In this document: one piece after another, positions 1 through 11,800 of the stretch
Numbering within the stretch: position 1 is the first letter of the stretch
How the letters are laid out: the number at the start of each line of letters is the position of its first letter
Assembly: GCF_901709675.1 (NCBI RefSeq)
Contig: NC_051089.1
Span: 9,669,476-9,733,475, forward strand
Length of the DNA: 64,000 nucleotides
Source of the DNA: Syngnathus acus
Lineage: Eukaryota; Chordata; Actinopteri; Syngnathiformes; Syngnathidae
Direction of reading: 5' to 3'
The notes under the pieces: generated by a model
The model's database searches: none
Seen by the model: the letters and a program-made list of their open reading frames with translations, nothing else
Told to the model about the DNA's origin: nothing
Translations under genes and position numbers: made by a program

Positions 1-895
1 TGGGTCCCTCCACATCTCTATGCTGTACCACAAATATTTTTAATATTAATGTTCATCCTGAGGTACAAATATGTAAAATAAATCCATATATTTTCTGAGG
101 TTGTCTTCGTCGTGAATCCGTATTCAAAATGGAATAATAATAATAATCAAGCTGTTTGATGGCCCTTGTAAAAACTATATTGTACATTTACTTTAGAAAT
201 ATGTTTACAACAATCTGGCACAAAATGGACATCTAACAAGTACCATGAGACACATAAAAGTTGCCACACTGAGTGCATTGGAATGTATTTCCACAAAAGT
301 CCATTTCCTCCCTCAAGTGGCCTTGACTGCCTGTTATATGAAGACTCTTTGTTTTTTTGTCTCGTTCATGATAAAGTCATGCGATACAGAGGAACCTTTG
401 TTCAACACACACAACAACACAGTAAAGTGTTTTACTATTGGGCAAGCATGTAATTAATTCAAAGACCAGTATTTAAGTTGTTTGTACTTATGCTCCCTTT
501 GCGACAAATTCACATGGCTTTGGTTTCGGTGAAATAAAACCAAGTAGTCACTGTCAAGGATTGTGTATTTAAACGGATTGTAACAGTCAGAGTTGGCATT
601 TATTCTTCTGTTGTTGAGAGGTTTAAAGAAAAAGTCTTTACTCAGGAGTCAGGTGAATTGATGAAAAAATAAGGGGCTGGCCTGTGTCCATACGACAACA
701 CTGCTCTCCTTGTTCTGGTCCTCTTCATTCTTTATCTCTGCTCCAGGTGAAGACTGATGTCTCCTTTAACGGGCAACAAGCCTGGAATGTTAGTTTAGAT
801 GTTTGTTGACACTAAAACAAAACATGTTTTCAATCATTTCCGAACTTAAATGATGAGCCAGCGTTGCTTCATGCTAATATTGCTGATCTGTGCAG
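1..895. other. Upstream region or intron of myzap, no exon recognised
   Basis: AT-rich sequence directly before the first myzap exon I can identify. Short open frames occur but none resembles a known protein or has convincing splice sites. The myzap start codon and first exon should lie here or left of the window; I could not place them. Confidence 0.5.
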
Positions 896-3800
896 GATGG
901 TTGGAAGAAGAAGAATGGCATCATTCAAAGAGAGAGGCCGCCTGGCAGAGAGTCACCCAAGCAGGTACAGTCCAAGATGCATAAATAATAGACACAGCTC
1001 TCCATATACACCTACTGGCCAAAACATTAGGTACACCTGGATTGTATAAGAAAAAGAAAGGTTGATATTACAGTCATGCCAACACAAATTTCTCAACTGT
1101 TTAAATAATTGTAATATTTGTCATTTTTTTGCAGAGGATAGAGAATACAAGCTTGAGATTGTTGATTTAGAAACTTAGTCTCTTTTCATTTATTTTTTTT
1201 CCTATGTGCTAAGCTGCTGCTTAACTGCTGTCAAGTGAGTTGAAATGAGTTTATTGTAAATTGTGGCAAATTCGAGCGTGTGCAAGTTTCTTAATGTTTA
1301 TCTCACCAATTTGCAATGTGATGCAATATAAACATATGATTAGCACAAAGAAGAATCATCAGACCACACATAGAAATAGACCACATTTGAATATGGCACA
1401 TTCAATATTTGCTGTGTCTGCTTTGGTTGGTTGCTGGAGACCCAAAAGGCAGACGAGACAGCGGCTCATGTTCTGGGTTGCAGAAACATGACACTCACAA
1501 TTCAGCTTTCTTTTTTTTTTTTAAACATCCGTTCACAACATCCTGTTTCCACTGTTGAGCAGTGCTGCAAATATCTGATGTTGTGCACACAACATGCTAA
1601 TGGAAACCCGTTTGAGAATTTACTTGATAGCTGATATCCAGCTAAAGGTCCATGTACTAGTACACTCTTTGTCCGTCCGTCTGTCTATCCATTCATCCAT
1701 CCAAGTCAGTCAACTTTGGTATACTGGACGGACTGCATGTTACTAGTGGGGCAAAACTGTGAGTGGGCATTTTGGTGCAACTTGCAGGGCTCAGTAATCC
1801 ACCACTGCATGGCACATACTTACTAGTTGGGCCTAGTTCAACACATGATTTAGTTACATATGTAATAGTAGGCCAAAAGTATCACTAATAGTGGAAAGAA
1901 TGTAATGGTCAAGTAAGACACAGCTGTTCACCTAGTGCTGTGTAATCATTCTACTAGTGTGTTGACTAGTTTTAATAGTGAGGATACTAGTACACACACA
2001 CACAAGCACGCACACGCACACATGCGCACAGTGACAGTCCCAGCTGGAAGAAACCTGAGCAGTGTGTTATTTTCTTGTCTCCCTCAGCACCTGGGTGAAA
2101 TGACCAATGGGCAGGCCGAGCCCTCGCCGCAGCATCACGGGCCCAAAATGTACGGCGTAGTGCAGAGTAACAACGCTGACAGGCAACAGCAAGTGATGGC
2201 TCGAGAGTGGACCGTCAGTCACCTTCATGAAGAAATGAAGTACATCAAGGAGGTGAGCGGAGGACGCTGTACAACACATTGCGGTGATATGCGCTCAGGT
2301 AACAGATTTTATCTGCGCGCTTCATCTCGATGCGTTTATACAGGTGAGAGATTCTCTGGAGAAGGTCAGAGAGCGCATGTACGGCCAGTTTGGAGGCATG
2401 CAGCAATCTGTGCACAAGCTCTCGCAGGAACTAAAGGTGAGATAAGCATCACGTGATCATCGCAATCACGCTTTACTGTCATTTGATGTCAGAGGTGTCC
2501 AAAGTATATCTCAGCCTGTACTAAAATTGAGCCACTGAGAACATTTTTGTCATGGAGGAAAGGCACATCTTCCACATGAATGTAGATGTGTGTGTATTGA
2601 TATAATTTGTTAATTGTGAACAACACCTGTGTGTTTTATAGACTTCCAACTCCCAACGCAGAAGTCTGGAGTCTGAAGTGAGGATCCGTACAGCAGCAAT
2701 GGAAAGATTTGATCAGATGAACAGCTCCCTAATGTCATCCAATATTGGCCTGCAGGTAAGAAACTTTGTCTTTGCACTTGTAAAGACATACGGAGTTGTA
2801 TGCTGAGAACAGTTGTGTTGCCTCGGCAGAAATCTCTTCTGGAGAACTGTCAGAATCGCGTGGACGCAAGGGAAGAGTTGAATAGTTTGCGGAGCACTTG
2901 TGAGAAAACACAAGAACAGCTCCGAGATAAGGAGAGAGAGCTGGCCGCAGCGCATGCCGAAAACCAGACGCTCAGACTTGAGGTAGGTTGTTCGGCGTTC
3001 ATCTTTTAGGCCTCAACCGCTCTTTGTTGACATCACTGTGGAAGGACCTGCTCTGACACATTCATTGAAAAATGTCACTTGGGACTGGTGTGGCAAGTCG
3101 GGCTGCTCGGAATAGTCTGATAAGAGACGTTGGACTAGTTGTGCGGGATTGTGCGAGAAAAGACACATATTGTTTATTGTAGTATCATGAGTAGCTCGGC
3201 ACACCACATTCTGTTATACTAGATATGTACTAGATAGCTGAGACGCAGGTCAAAATGATCAAATTATAGAAGTTTGCCACAAATGGAGAAAGACCAACAG
3301 TAATTTGCACCACTTAAAAAAAGGCTATTGTAATTGCCTGAAGATGACACAATGTGGCGGCAAAGGGCTACTTTTGTCTAAATGAAGCTCATCAATTCAC
3401 TTCAATTCAATAGTACCATGGCACCAAAATGCCATCAGGTGGTGCCTATGCAATACTGTTATACATAGCTTTGGTCTGAATACAAAACAGAAAATAAATG
3501 CGTTTTCACAGTTTCCTAAATAAGTAAATTTACAACACCTGAGCTATAAATATGCCCAGGCTCCCCCTACTAGACACCTTCTGCATTTTTCCATGAATTC
3601 CCATGTAAGAAAGTGTGATACGATTGCACTATCTAGTGGAGAAGAAGGTAAATTGCATTTTCATTGACATTTAAATGATTTCACAAAACAATGCGATTCA
3701 TTTATCAACACAGAAAAAAGGGGGTTGAATTATTTTTCAGCATACAGCCAGTGAAGTTTGTGGAAATGTCTTTGCACTCACTTTTCCTTCCCTTTAATTA

Positions 3801-6466
3801 ATCCCATGTTTGTATAAAGAACTCATTTCATCACCCTGCTCACAGCACTTTTTTTTCCTCGCCTTTGCTTTCCAGGTGGAATCTACACGAGAGGCCAACA
3901 GTAGGGCCCTAACGGAGCTCTCTGCGGCGCTCGAAAGGGACTACCAGGGAAAGCTGCAAGAAGAGCAAAGGAAACACAGGGAGGAGATTGAAATCCTCCA
4001 GGTCTGCACTATTTACTTTCTGATCAATGCCAAGAGACACAAATACATGGTTCATACGAACATGTGTTGGGAAATTTCAAAGCGACGTCAGAGCAAAAAC
4101 ATTTTTGTTCTATGTATTTGTTTACACAGGCACAACTGGACGACTACATCAGACGATTAGAAGAAGCTGAGATGAATATTAGGATCGCAGAGGCCAAAAT
4201 TGCTGAGCGGGATCTGAGGATTGGTGAACTTGAGCGCCTGCTGGACTGCATGGGAACGGTAACCATTGCCAAAAAAAAACAACAACAACAACCATGTATT
4301 ACATGCATGGGAGTCATATGAGCAATCCCACAGGAAAAGAGTCAACTCCACCAGAAGCTGCAGGAATGTGAACGGCGTCTTCGCTTGTTAGAGAGGAGCG
4401 ATGCAACCGATGGAGCTGGAGCCAAAAGGTATTTGATCAATGTCCACAATGGGAAGACAGTAAATTGAATATCTGATCAGTGTCCAAAGAGGAAAGGCAA
4501 TGTTTAGTAAACACCGCTTTCCGAGTTTTGTTTCGGTGAGTGCAACATCAGCTCAGAGCAGTTGAAGCTATCGATGACTGCTGGTATTTGGCAGGTCACA
4601 TGAGCTGCAAATGGAAGCTGGAGGTCTTCGAGAGAGAATCAAGCACTTGAACGACATGGTCTTCTGCCAACAGCGAAAGGTCAAAGGAATGATTGAGGAG
4701 GTGAGGGAGGTCATTTGTGGTCATGTTTTTTTTTTTTATAGGAAGCCAATTGAATCATGTATTGCTTCATATGCGTCACCCCCCCCTTCCCTTTTTGTTT
4801 TCGTTGTCGACTAAGAAACAAGAACAATGGTGACTTGAAAAAAACCCTTCCGGTCAAATATTGTGGTTTTCAGGTTTAAAGCATAACACTAAAAATGTTC
4901 TCAGTTAAAAATATCTTAGTGGTGAGTGGTAACTGCCCTTACAAATCACAAAGGATCCATCAACTTTTGGCATTGCACAGAATACTGACAGTATGCTAAC
5001 TTGTTACTCAAAAGAGCATTTCAACTCCAGCAACTTCTTGCTATGATGCAATAATATAATAATACAAAATAAAAATAAATAATGATGCAAAAATAAAAAT
5101 AAATAATGATGATAAGATAATAAAAATAAAGAAGACGATACAAGCGAAAGTTATAACTGTACCTTAATGTGGTATGATTATCTGCGTTTTCTTCTTCAAA
5201 CGGTGAAGGTGCAAAAACTACGAGCTCAAGTTGCAGAGAAGGACATGTTCATCTCAGAGCTGCTGGACCGAATTGCGATTGTGGAGTGCGAGGTAAGACT
5301 GTCTGCGTGTACGTGTGAGCGTGTCAGTGAGTGTGTATTTAATCCGGGCTGGTGCGGTTAACTGTTCTTTTGGTATTGACCCCTGGATAGCCTGAACTTT
5401 GAGCAATGGACTTTGGTATGTGGTGACTGCAGTCTTTGCATGAATATGACAGTCTTGTTTCCTGTTTTCCTTTTCCTAGAATAATGAATTAGAAGACAAG
5501 CTCAAGTATTTTATGTCCACACAGAGTAGTGAAGAAGAGGATTTGGACTTTGGGAAGATAGGACAAGACTGCAACCCTCTTCCAAGGTAAGAAGCAACGT
5601 TGAGTGGAGTGTTTTGTTCATGGGGTGTGGCAATGAAACAGCGGGCCTTCTTTTGTTTAATGCATGACTGTTTGAACAGAATTGAAGAAATACCGGGGCA
5701 TGATGTTGAATCTCCTAATCTGCATGAACCAATTCATCTTCGTCCTAGAGAGCTCCTCCCATCCAAACAACCGTTATTTGTCATACCGCCTCCGCCACAA
5801 ATACGACCTCCTCCACCACCCCCAGATCCATATACATACGACGCTTCACTACCTCCTGAACCTTTTTTATCACCTACACAACCTCCCCTCCCTCCACTGC
5901 CTTCTTCACCCACACCTCCCTCATCACCCACACCCCCCTTGTCTCCAACATCACCGCCATCGTCACCCACACTGCCTCCATCTTCACCCACACTGCCTCC
6001 ATCTTCACCCACACTGCCTCCATCTTCACCCACACTGCCTCCATCTTCACCCACACTGCCTCCATCTTCACCCACACCGCCTCCATCTTCACCCACACAA
6101 GAATCAGATGACCCTCCTCTCCGCCGTCCTTCCCTCTTCCTTACAACAGTTACTCAATCGAGGACGTTGAAGCGTAATGCCCCTCCTCCCAGCAGGGTGG
6201 AGTCCAGTTTACTTCGCTACACGCCGGTTGAGTACAGCCGCTACCTTGAGGCCAACCCGACGCCCCAGATGGAAATGTACTCCTCCACCCGAGTGTCATC
6301 GGAATCCCAAAGTTACGAGAGCCAGCCCATTGACGAGGTGGACGCTGAAACAGACACTCAGATGGCATTGAATCAAGACAAAAGGAGAACAAGATCGGGG
6401 CTTGCGTATTTTGATACGCCATTCACAAAATTAATGGAAATGACAGCAAACATCAAAGTAGAGTGA
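896..6466 (+). CDS. myzap: Myocardial zonula adherens protein (Myzap), 5' incomplete
   Basis: Coiled-coil protein of cell-cell junctions (intercalated discs in mammals), linked in the literature to Rho/SRF signalling. Exons read from AG/GT sites: 896-964, 2088-2252, 2344-2436, 2642-2755, 2830-2982, 3876-4001, 4130-4258, 4334-4428, 4595-4700, 5209-5292, 5480-5586, 5680-6466. They join in one frame to 675 codons plus TGA. Recognisable family stretches include MYGVVQSNNADRQQQ, EEMKYIKE, KVRERMYG, MERFDQMNSSL, KLQEEQRKHREE, RIGELERLL and RERIKHLNDMVFCQQRKVK. Most of the middle is charged heptad-like coiled coil. The last exon is long and proline-rich, then ends in a conserved-looking tail (DTPFTKLMEMT). 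The human protein is about 466 residues, so this one is clearly longer, mainly through that exon. The first listed exon is the least certain, and the start codon was not found. Identification rests on remembered family sequence plus position next to polr2m. Confidence 0.86.
1640..1990. repeat. ACTAGT-rich dispersed repeat, copy 1
   Basis: An intronic stretch with many TACTAGT/ACTAGT words. It shares ordered phrases with 9063-9325: AGTTGGGCC, then a GTAATAG-like word, then GGCCAAAAGT.TCAC. It looks like a dispersed repeat, in the same orientation in both places. I do not recognise the family. Confidence 0.4.
5972..6097 (+). repeat. 21-bp coding minisatellite (LPPSSPT repeats) in myzap
   Basis: Six head-to-tail 21-bp units inside the last myzap exon. 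The first five are essentially identical and encode LPPSSPT; the sixth begins CCG instead of CTG and gives PPPSSPT. Degenerate SPT/PPSSPT versions precede it from about 5885. The unit length is a multiple of three, so copy-number changes keep frame. The long open frame on the opposite strand is a by-product of the repeat. Confidence 0.9.
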
Positions 6467-6604
6467 TTGGAGAGGATGCAGCATTTTTAGTATACTGTAC
6501 GTTGAACATCTTCATTGTCTTAAATTTGACATGAGCTGTCTTTAAGACAGTAGCCCATGTTTAGGCTTTGTTTATGTTTATATATGCCATGTCATATTTC
6601 TGTA

Positions 6605-6610
6605 AATAAA
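6605..6610 (+). terminator. myzap polyadenylation signal AATAAA
   Basis: Canonical AATAAA about 139 bases after the myzap stop codon, the first good match in the 3' UTR. It is consistent with a short 3' UTR ending near 6625-6640. Confidence 0.65.
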
Positions 6611-8848
6611 TTCTCTACATGTATTTAAGTTTTGCCCAAAGACACCAGCCATAAACAAAACTAAATTTGAGCAAGTTCGAGTTCAAGCCAACATGTCGTG
6701 AACCTGTTGTTATGCTAGTTATGTTTGCACGCACAGTAAGTCTGCTAACTTGTATTCCAGGTTTGGTCAATCGGCACTCCGCATTTGGTAGATTGACATT
6801 TTCTGTGTAACTGACACATAAAGCAAAAAACAATTTGAAGTTTGTTTATTTCATAGACCAGAAGGTTCAACCAAACCATACCGTGTAACCCAATAAATTA
6901 TGATTAAATTCCTGCGATGGAGAGGGGTTTACTGTACATGGAAATGTAGAAGCAAAAAACTATAGCTATAAACACAAACAGTGGTAAGTATGGAGAAAAG
7001 GATTGTAGAAAACCTTGACCCTTTCCTACTGAAACCTTTTTGTTATATGACTTATACAATAAAACAATATACTATTTACAGAAAATCTGTTATTTACATA
7101 CAAACAATACAAGCAATTACGATGTGTCTTGAGAAATTATTTTACAAAACAGCATTGTACGTTAACTTTGATTTATTCCTTTTTTACATTTCTTTTGACT
7201 CATTTGCTATCTAACGTTGTGAAGACATTGAAATTATAGTTGATTTACTATCATATGAAATTTCAATACTGTACATGTATATAAGCTCATATTGTGAGTC
7301 ATTTTGTAAATAGTATTGTTAAGGATTACGTTTAGCTTGTTTACAATGAATGTAGCCCACACTGCTCAAATGAACTGAAGGGGGAAAGAAAAAAAAAATT
7401 ACTATGTATATTTTCTTGAAACAAAATGTATATTGGCGCCGTATGAATAATAAAAAAAAACATTTTCTATCTGTAGTTTTTACCTTATGTACAACATATT
7501 TATTTACATGTGATGTGCCTTTGGGGGTGGGAATACATATTAAAAAACATTTTACATACATGCAACCTGGCATGTTTGAGATGAAATTGTTGGTAATAAT
7601 CACTATTGACTGCCATTTGTGAGCCACAGACACAAGTAATATCCAACTGCTGTCTGCACTGCCATCAAGAAAGAGTTATGACATTAAATACACTGAAAAT
7701 AATGAGATCAACCTCTGCTTCATTACCATAGACCATACTGTATGAATAACCAGTCCGCCTCATTTTAACAGTGACTATAAAGTAAATGTACTCAACCTTT
7801 ATGTTGATGTCCATGATTGGGGCATTGTGATTTTGGATTTTGTAGAAGGAATCCTTTGAAAATGTAAACACTTGCAGATTTATAGAAATAAAATACTGTA
7901 TTTTGACATTTATGTTTTCTATATTGTTATTCGTTTTTGACAATTAATGTGACAAATTATTAACATGATAGGTTTCTTCAATAACATGGATATCATCAAC
8001 TGTTTTCAATTGATAATACTATATAATTAAAGTAATTTGAGCAAACCTGTCATTTCAGAAATGTGTATCAATTCACTTTATTCACTTTTTATTTATTTAT
8101 TCACTTTCATGAGTACCCAAAACCTATAGTCCTCATTTTAAAAGGGTTGGTGACTCTAAATGTACATAATCAAGAATCCTGTGATATTTGTTGATGTTTT
8201 TTTTCCTTTTAAAAATGGTCAATTTAAATGGAAACATTTATCTAATTAAATGATAGGTTAATTTAGAGCCCAAACTGTAAAAAAAAACCCCAAAAAAAAC
8301 CCCGGAAATGTGTTAAGTAGAAACGTTTGCATGTATGGTACATTCAAAAGTCTAATTCATTGTTTTAAATCGTGGGTTAATTAATTTCAAAACTTGTTAT
8401 ATTTTCAAAATCATTTTATTCATTTGTTCAATAATTTATTTGTATTAGTTTTAGTTAAAACTATTATGAATAATAAAGAATGAAAAAAAAGTGCATGAAT
8501 GATTATTTTAGTATTTTGTGTGTTTTACATAGGAGATTTTTTGCGTGTATTCTAATTTAAAGAAAGTGGTTTCAGTACATCGCCTGCAGAGGACGCTCGA
8601 ACACATTCCCCAATCGTGTTGAATATACCAAAGAAGAAGAGTCCCACTTTGAAACGTTTTCCCTTCGATTCCAACTAAACATGTCTGTTTTAACGGATTT
8701 TATGTAGTTTCCTCCTCCACACAACGGCTTAGGAACCTCTACAGATTCAAGGAGGACTATTGTTTTCATGAGGAATGCCACGTTGAGAAGTGCCGCGTGT
8801 TCCCGCTATTTGCGAGCGGCTGTGGCTTAGCTTGTTTAGCTCGTCAGG
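6611..8848. other. myzap-polr2m intergenic spacer
   Basis: About 2.2 kb of AT-rich sequence with no recognisable exon. The last few hundred bases (about 8560-8848) are less AT-rich and should contain the polr2m promoter and 5' UTR. I saw no clear TATA box at a suitable distance from the polr2m ATG. Confidence 0.6.
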
Positions 8849-11800
8849 ATGTCGAAGAGCCAGGGACAGGTGGGAGACTTGAACAAGCAGAGCAGAGAGC
8901 AACTCCACGAACTACTTCTGCGACAGAACAGCATCCTTGCTGACAAGTAAGACCCAAGTACACTTGACTACACTCAGACGATGATAGTAGAATGATATGA
9001 AAAGTTAGGTGGATTTAGAATTCAGTTTGAGCATTTACGTCCTGCATATCCATCTTCAGTTCCATGTACAACGCTACTAGTATGCCGTTTAGTTAAACAG
9101 TTGAGCGCACAACTTGAACGACCTTGTCTAGTAACATGTTTTTCTATTGTACAATTTCCTCATATAGTAAGTCAGATAACTACTTTTTACTTGGAGGCAA
9201 AACTAGACATGGTTAGGCTACTGGTAGTACAGTAGGCTAAAACATGCCTACCAGTTGGGCCGAATGGTGTTGGTTTTGGTTCTGTACTGTAATAGAGGGC
9301 CAAAAGTGTCACCATGAGGACACCACCCCCTGAAAAAAAAAAAAAAAAAAAAAGGCAGTCACTCTTATGTGCACTCTGGTTGTTCTACTATGCAGAACAT
9401 GCAAACCGCCACACAAGTTGGCTAAGTTTCAAATAACGAATCACAAAGCTGCAGACAGTAAAATACCCCCTAAAGTCAAAAGTCAAAGTCAAATTTATTT
9501 ATATAGCACATTTCATACACAGAGGCAATTCAAAGTGCTTTACAAAACAAATTATTAAAAGCAGGTGAAGCAGAGCATAGCATTTACATAAGTTCATTTA
9601 AAAAAGTAAATTACAGCGTCATTGATAGATTATAGAACAGAATCACATCAGGTCAGAGCCTGGCATAAATTCATTTAAGAACATTTTAGATTATAATAAA
9701 CAAACAGAAACAAAAACAACATCATTGCTTTAGTAGCAGCTAGAAAGCAAAAGAGAATAAAAAAGTTTTAAGTTTGGATTTAAAAATGGGTAGGGTAGGG
9801 GCAGATCTAATGTCCTCTGGGAGTTTATTCCAGCTGTGGGGGGCATAATGGCAAAAAGCAGCTTCACCATGTTTTGTTTTGTACCTGGGAACAATTAGCA
9901 GACCTGTTCCCGATGACCTAAGTGATCTAGAAGGTTCATAGTGTTGGAGCAGTTCAGAGGTATTTTGGCCCTGGCCCATTTAGAGATTTATAAACTATTA
10001 GCAGAATCTTAAAATCTATTCTATGGCATACTGGTAGCCAGTGTACCCTAATTAAAAATAGAACAATATGGTTGCACAACGAGGTGTGTCACTGGTTTCT
10101 ATAGGCCCACAAAACAGGTTAGACTCTCAACAAATGGAGACGGGTGTTGCCACACAACAATTGACAGCCTGATGTGTAACCAAATGAATCAGACAGACTG
10201 GGACAATGCGTTCACATAAAATAATTTGAAAATACTTGCCCTGCAGCACTTGTGAGCGAATGCATTGACGTCATTTACATATTTATTCAATGATCATCAG
10301 CCACTCTCAGGCCACATTAAGTGTGCAGGGCTTGAGGATGGCGTCCGCAGTGGACAAAATAAATACCTGCACCCCACATGCACTTATGTATATTGTCTAA
10401 TAATCAATTTTTATCAAATTAATAAATGCATTGACGTCATTGACATATAGTAGGAAAATTAAAACCCTCCATAGCTGCAGCCAGAATTGTAAGCCACTGT
10501 AACAATAATGGACAGTTTTGCACAACAGTTTGGTGTTTTTGTTGTTCGCAGGAGTTTAATAGAGTTTCTCCCTGACAAGGGAAAGCGAATAAGGGACTTT
10601 GTGGAGAAGATACGCCTCGCTATTGAACGCCGTGATGAGGAGGAACGGAAGCAAAGCTCGGTGTCAGCACCCAGGGCAGAGTTTCAGTCCAAGTACCGTC
10701 GTGCCGTCACTGGGCAGCATCGTGCTGAGCAAAGTGAGGCAGCAGCATCACAACAGACTGACGCCTGCGTTCATATGAGGGCGGAGGAGGAAGAAGACAC
10801 TGCTGAAACCATGGCGACAGCTTCCCCCGGGGCCTCTTTGAATTTTGTCGTGACAAAAGAAAGCGACCTTGCGGAGGTCTTGGAACGGGTTACAATCTCC
10901 ACTAGCACCGGTGACCAAGACAAGGATCCTGTCAAAACCACTGTGACGGACAATTACTTTCCCAACAAGGAGACACCAAAGAAGCCTCATGTTGGAACCG
11001 TCCCGGAAAAGACAGAGAACACGACACCCAGAAGGCAAAAATTCAAACCAAACCAGTGAGCAGAGTCAAAAAGTTATTATTAAAATATTGCAAAAGTGTC
11101 AATGTCATTCAGTATCCTTGTAACCGTTTTGGTTTTGTGACTTTGCAGGAGAGTAATAGAGTCTCTCCTTGACAAGGGAAAGCGATTAAGGGACTCTGCG
11201 GAGAGGATGCGCCTCGCTATTGAACGCTGTGATGAGGAGAAACGGAAGCAAAGCTCGGTGCCAGCAGCCAGGGCAGAGTTTCAGTCCGTCACTGGGCAGC
11301 ATCGTGCTGAGCAAAGTGAGGCAGCAGCATCACAACAGACTGACGCCTGCGTTCATATGAGGGAGGAGGAGGAAGAAGACACTGCTGAAACCATGGCGAC
11401 AGCTTCCCCCGGGGCCTCTCTGAATTTTGTCGTGACAAAAGAAAGCGACCTTGCGGAGGTCTTGGAACGGGTTACAATCTCCACTAGCACCGGTGACCAA
11501 GACAAGGATCCTGTCAAAACCACTGTGATGGACAATTACTTTCTCAAAAAGCAGACACCAAAGAAGGCTCGTGTTGTAACCGTCCTGGAAAGGACAGAGA
11601 ACACGACACCCGGAAGGCAAAAATTCAAACCAAACCAGTGAGCAGAGTCAAAAAGTTATTATTAAAATATAGCAAAAGTGTCAATGTCATTCAGTATCCT
11701 TGTAACCGTTTTGCTTTTGTGACTTTGCAGGCTGCCAGACAAAAGCGGCAAGTCTCCATCTGGGTCCTTATCACCCGGCCAGTCGTCCGAAGGCTCGTCT

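Noticed and set aside
5734-6096. 120-codon minus-strand open frame with Gly/Val/Glu/Asp repeats
   Set aside because: It is the mirror of the LPPSSPT minisatellite in the last myzap exon; the plus-strand frame joins correctly to the rest of myzap.
9740-9979. A host gene on the minus strand
   Set aside because: The protein is the C-terminal end of a LINE reverse-transcriptase ORF and is followed by a LINE-type 3' tail.
10748-11620. Paired 96- and 60-codon minus-strand frames
   Set aside because: Antisense shadows of the duplicated polr2m exon; their twin appearance only reflects the duplication.
10552-11730. polr2m exon duplication as an assembly artefact
   Set aside because: The copies differ by a 15-bp indel and many substitutions at both ends, which collapsed or repeated reads would not produce.
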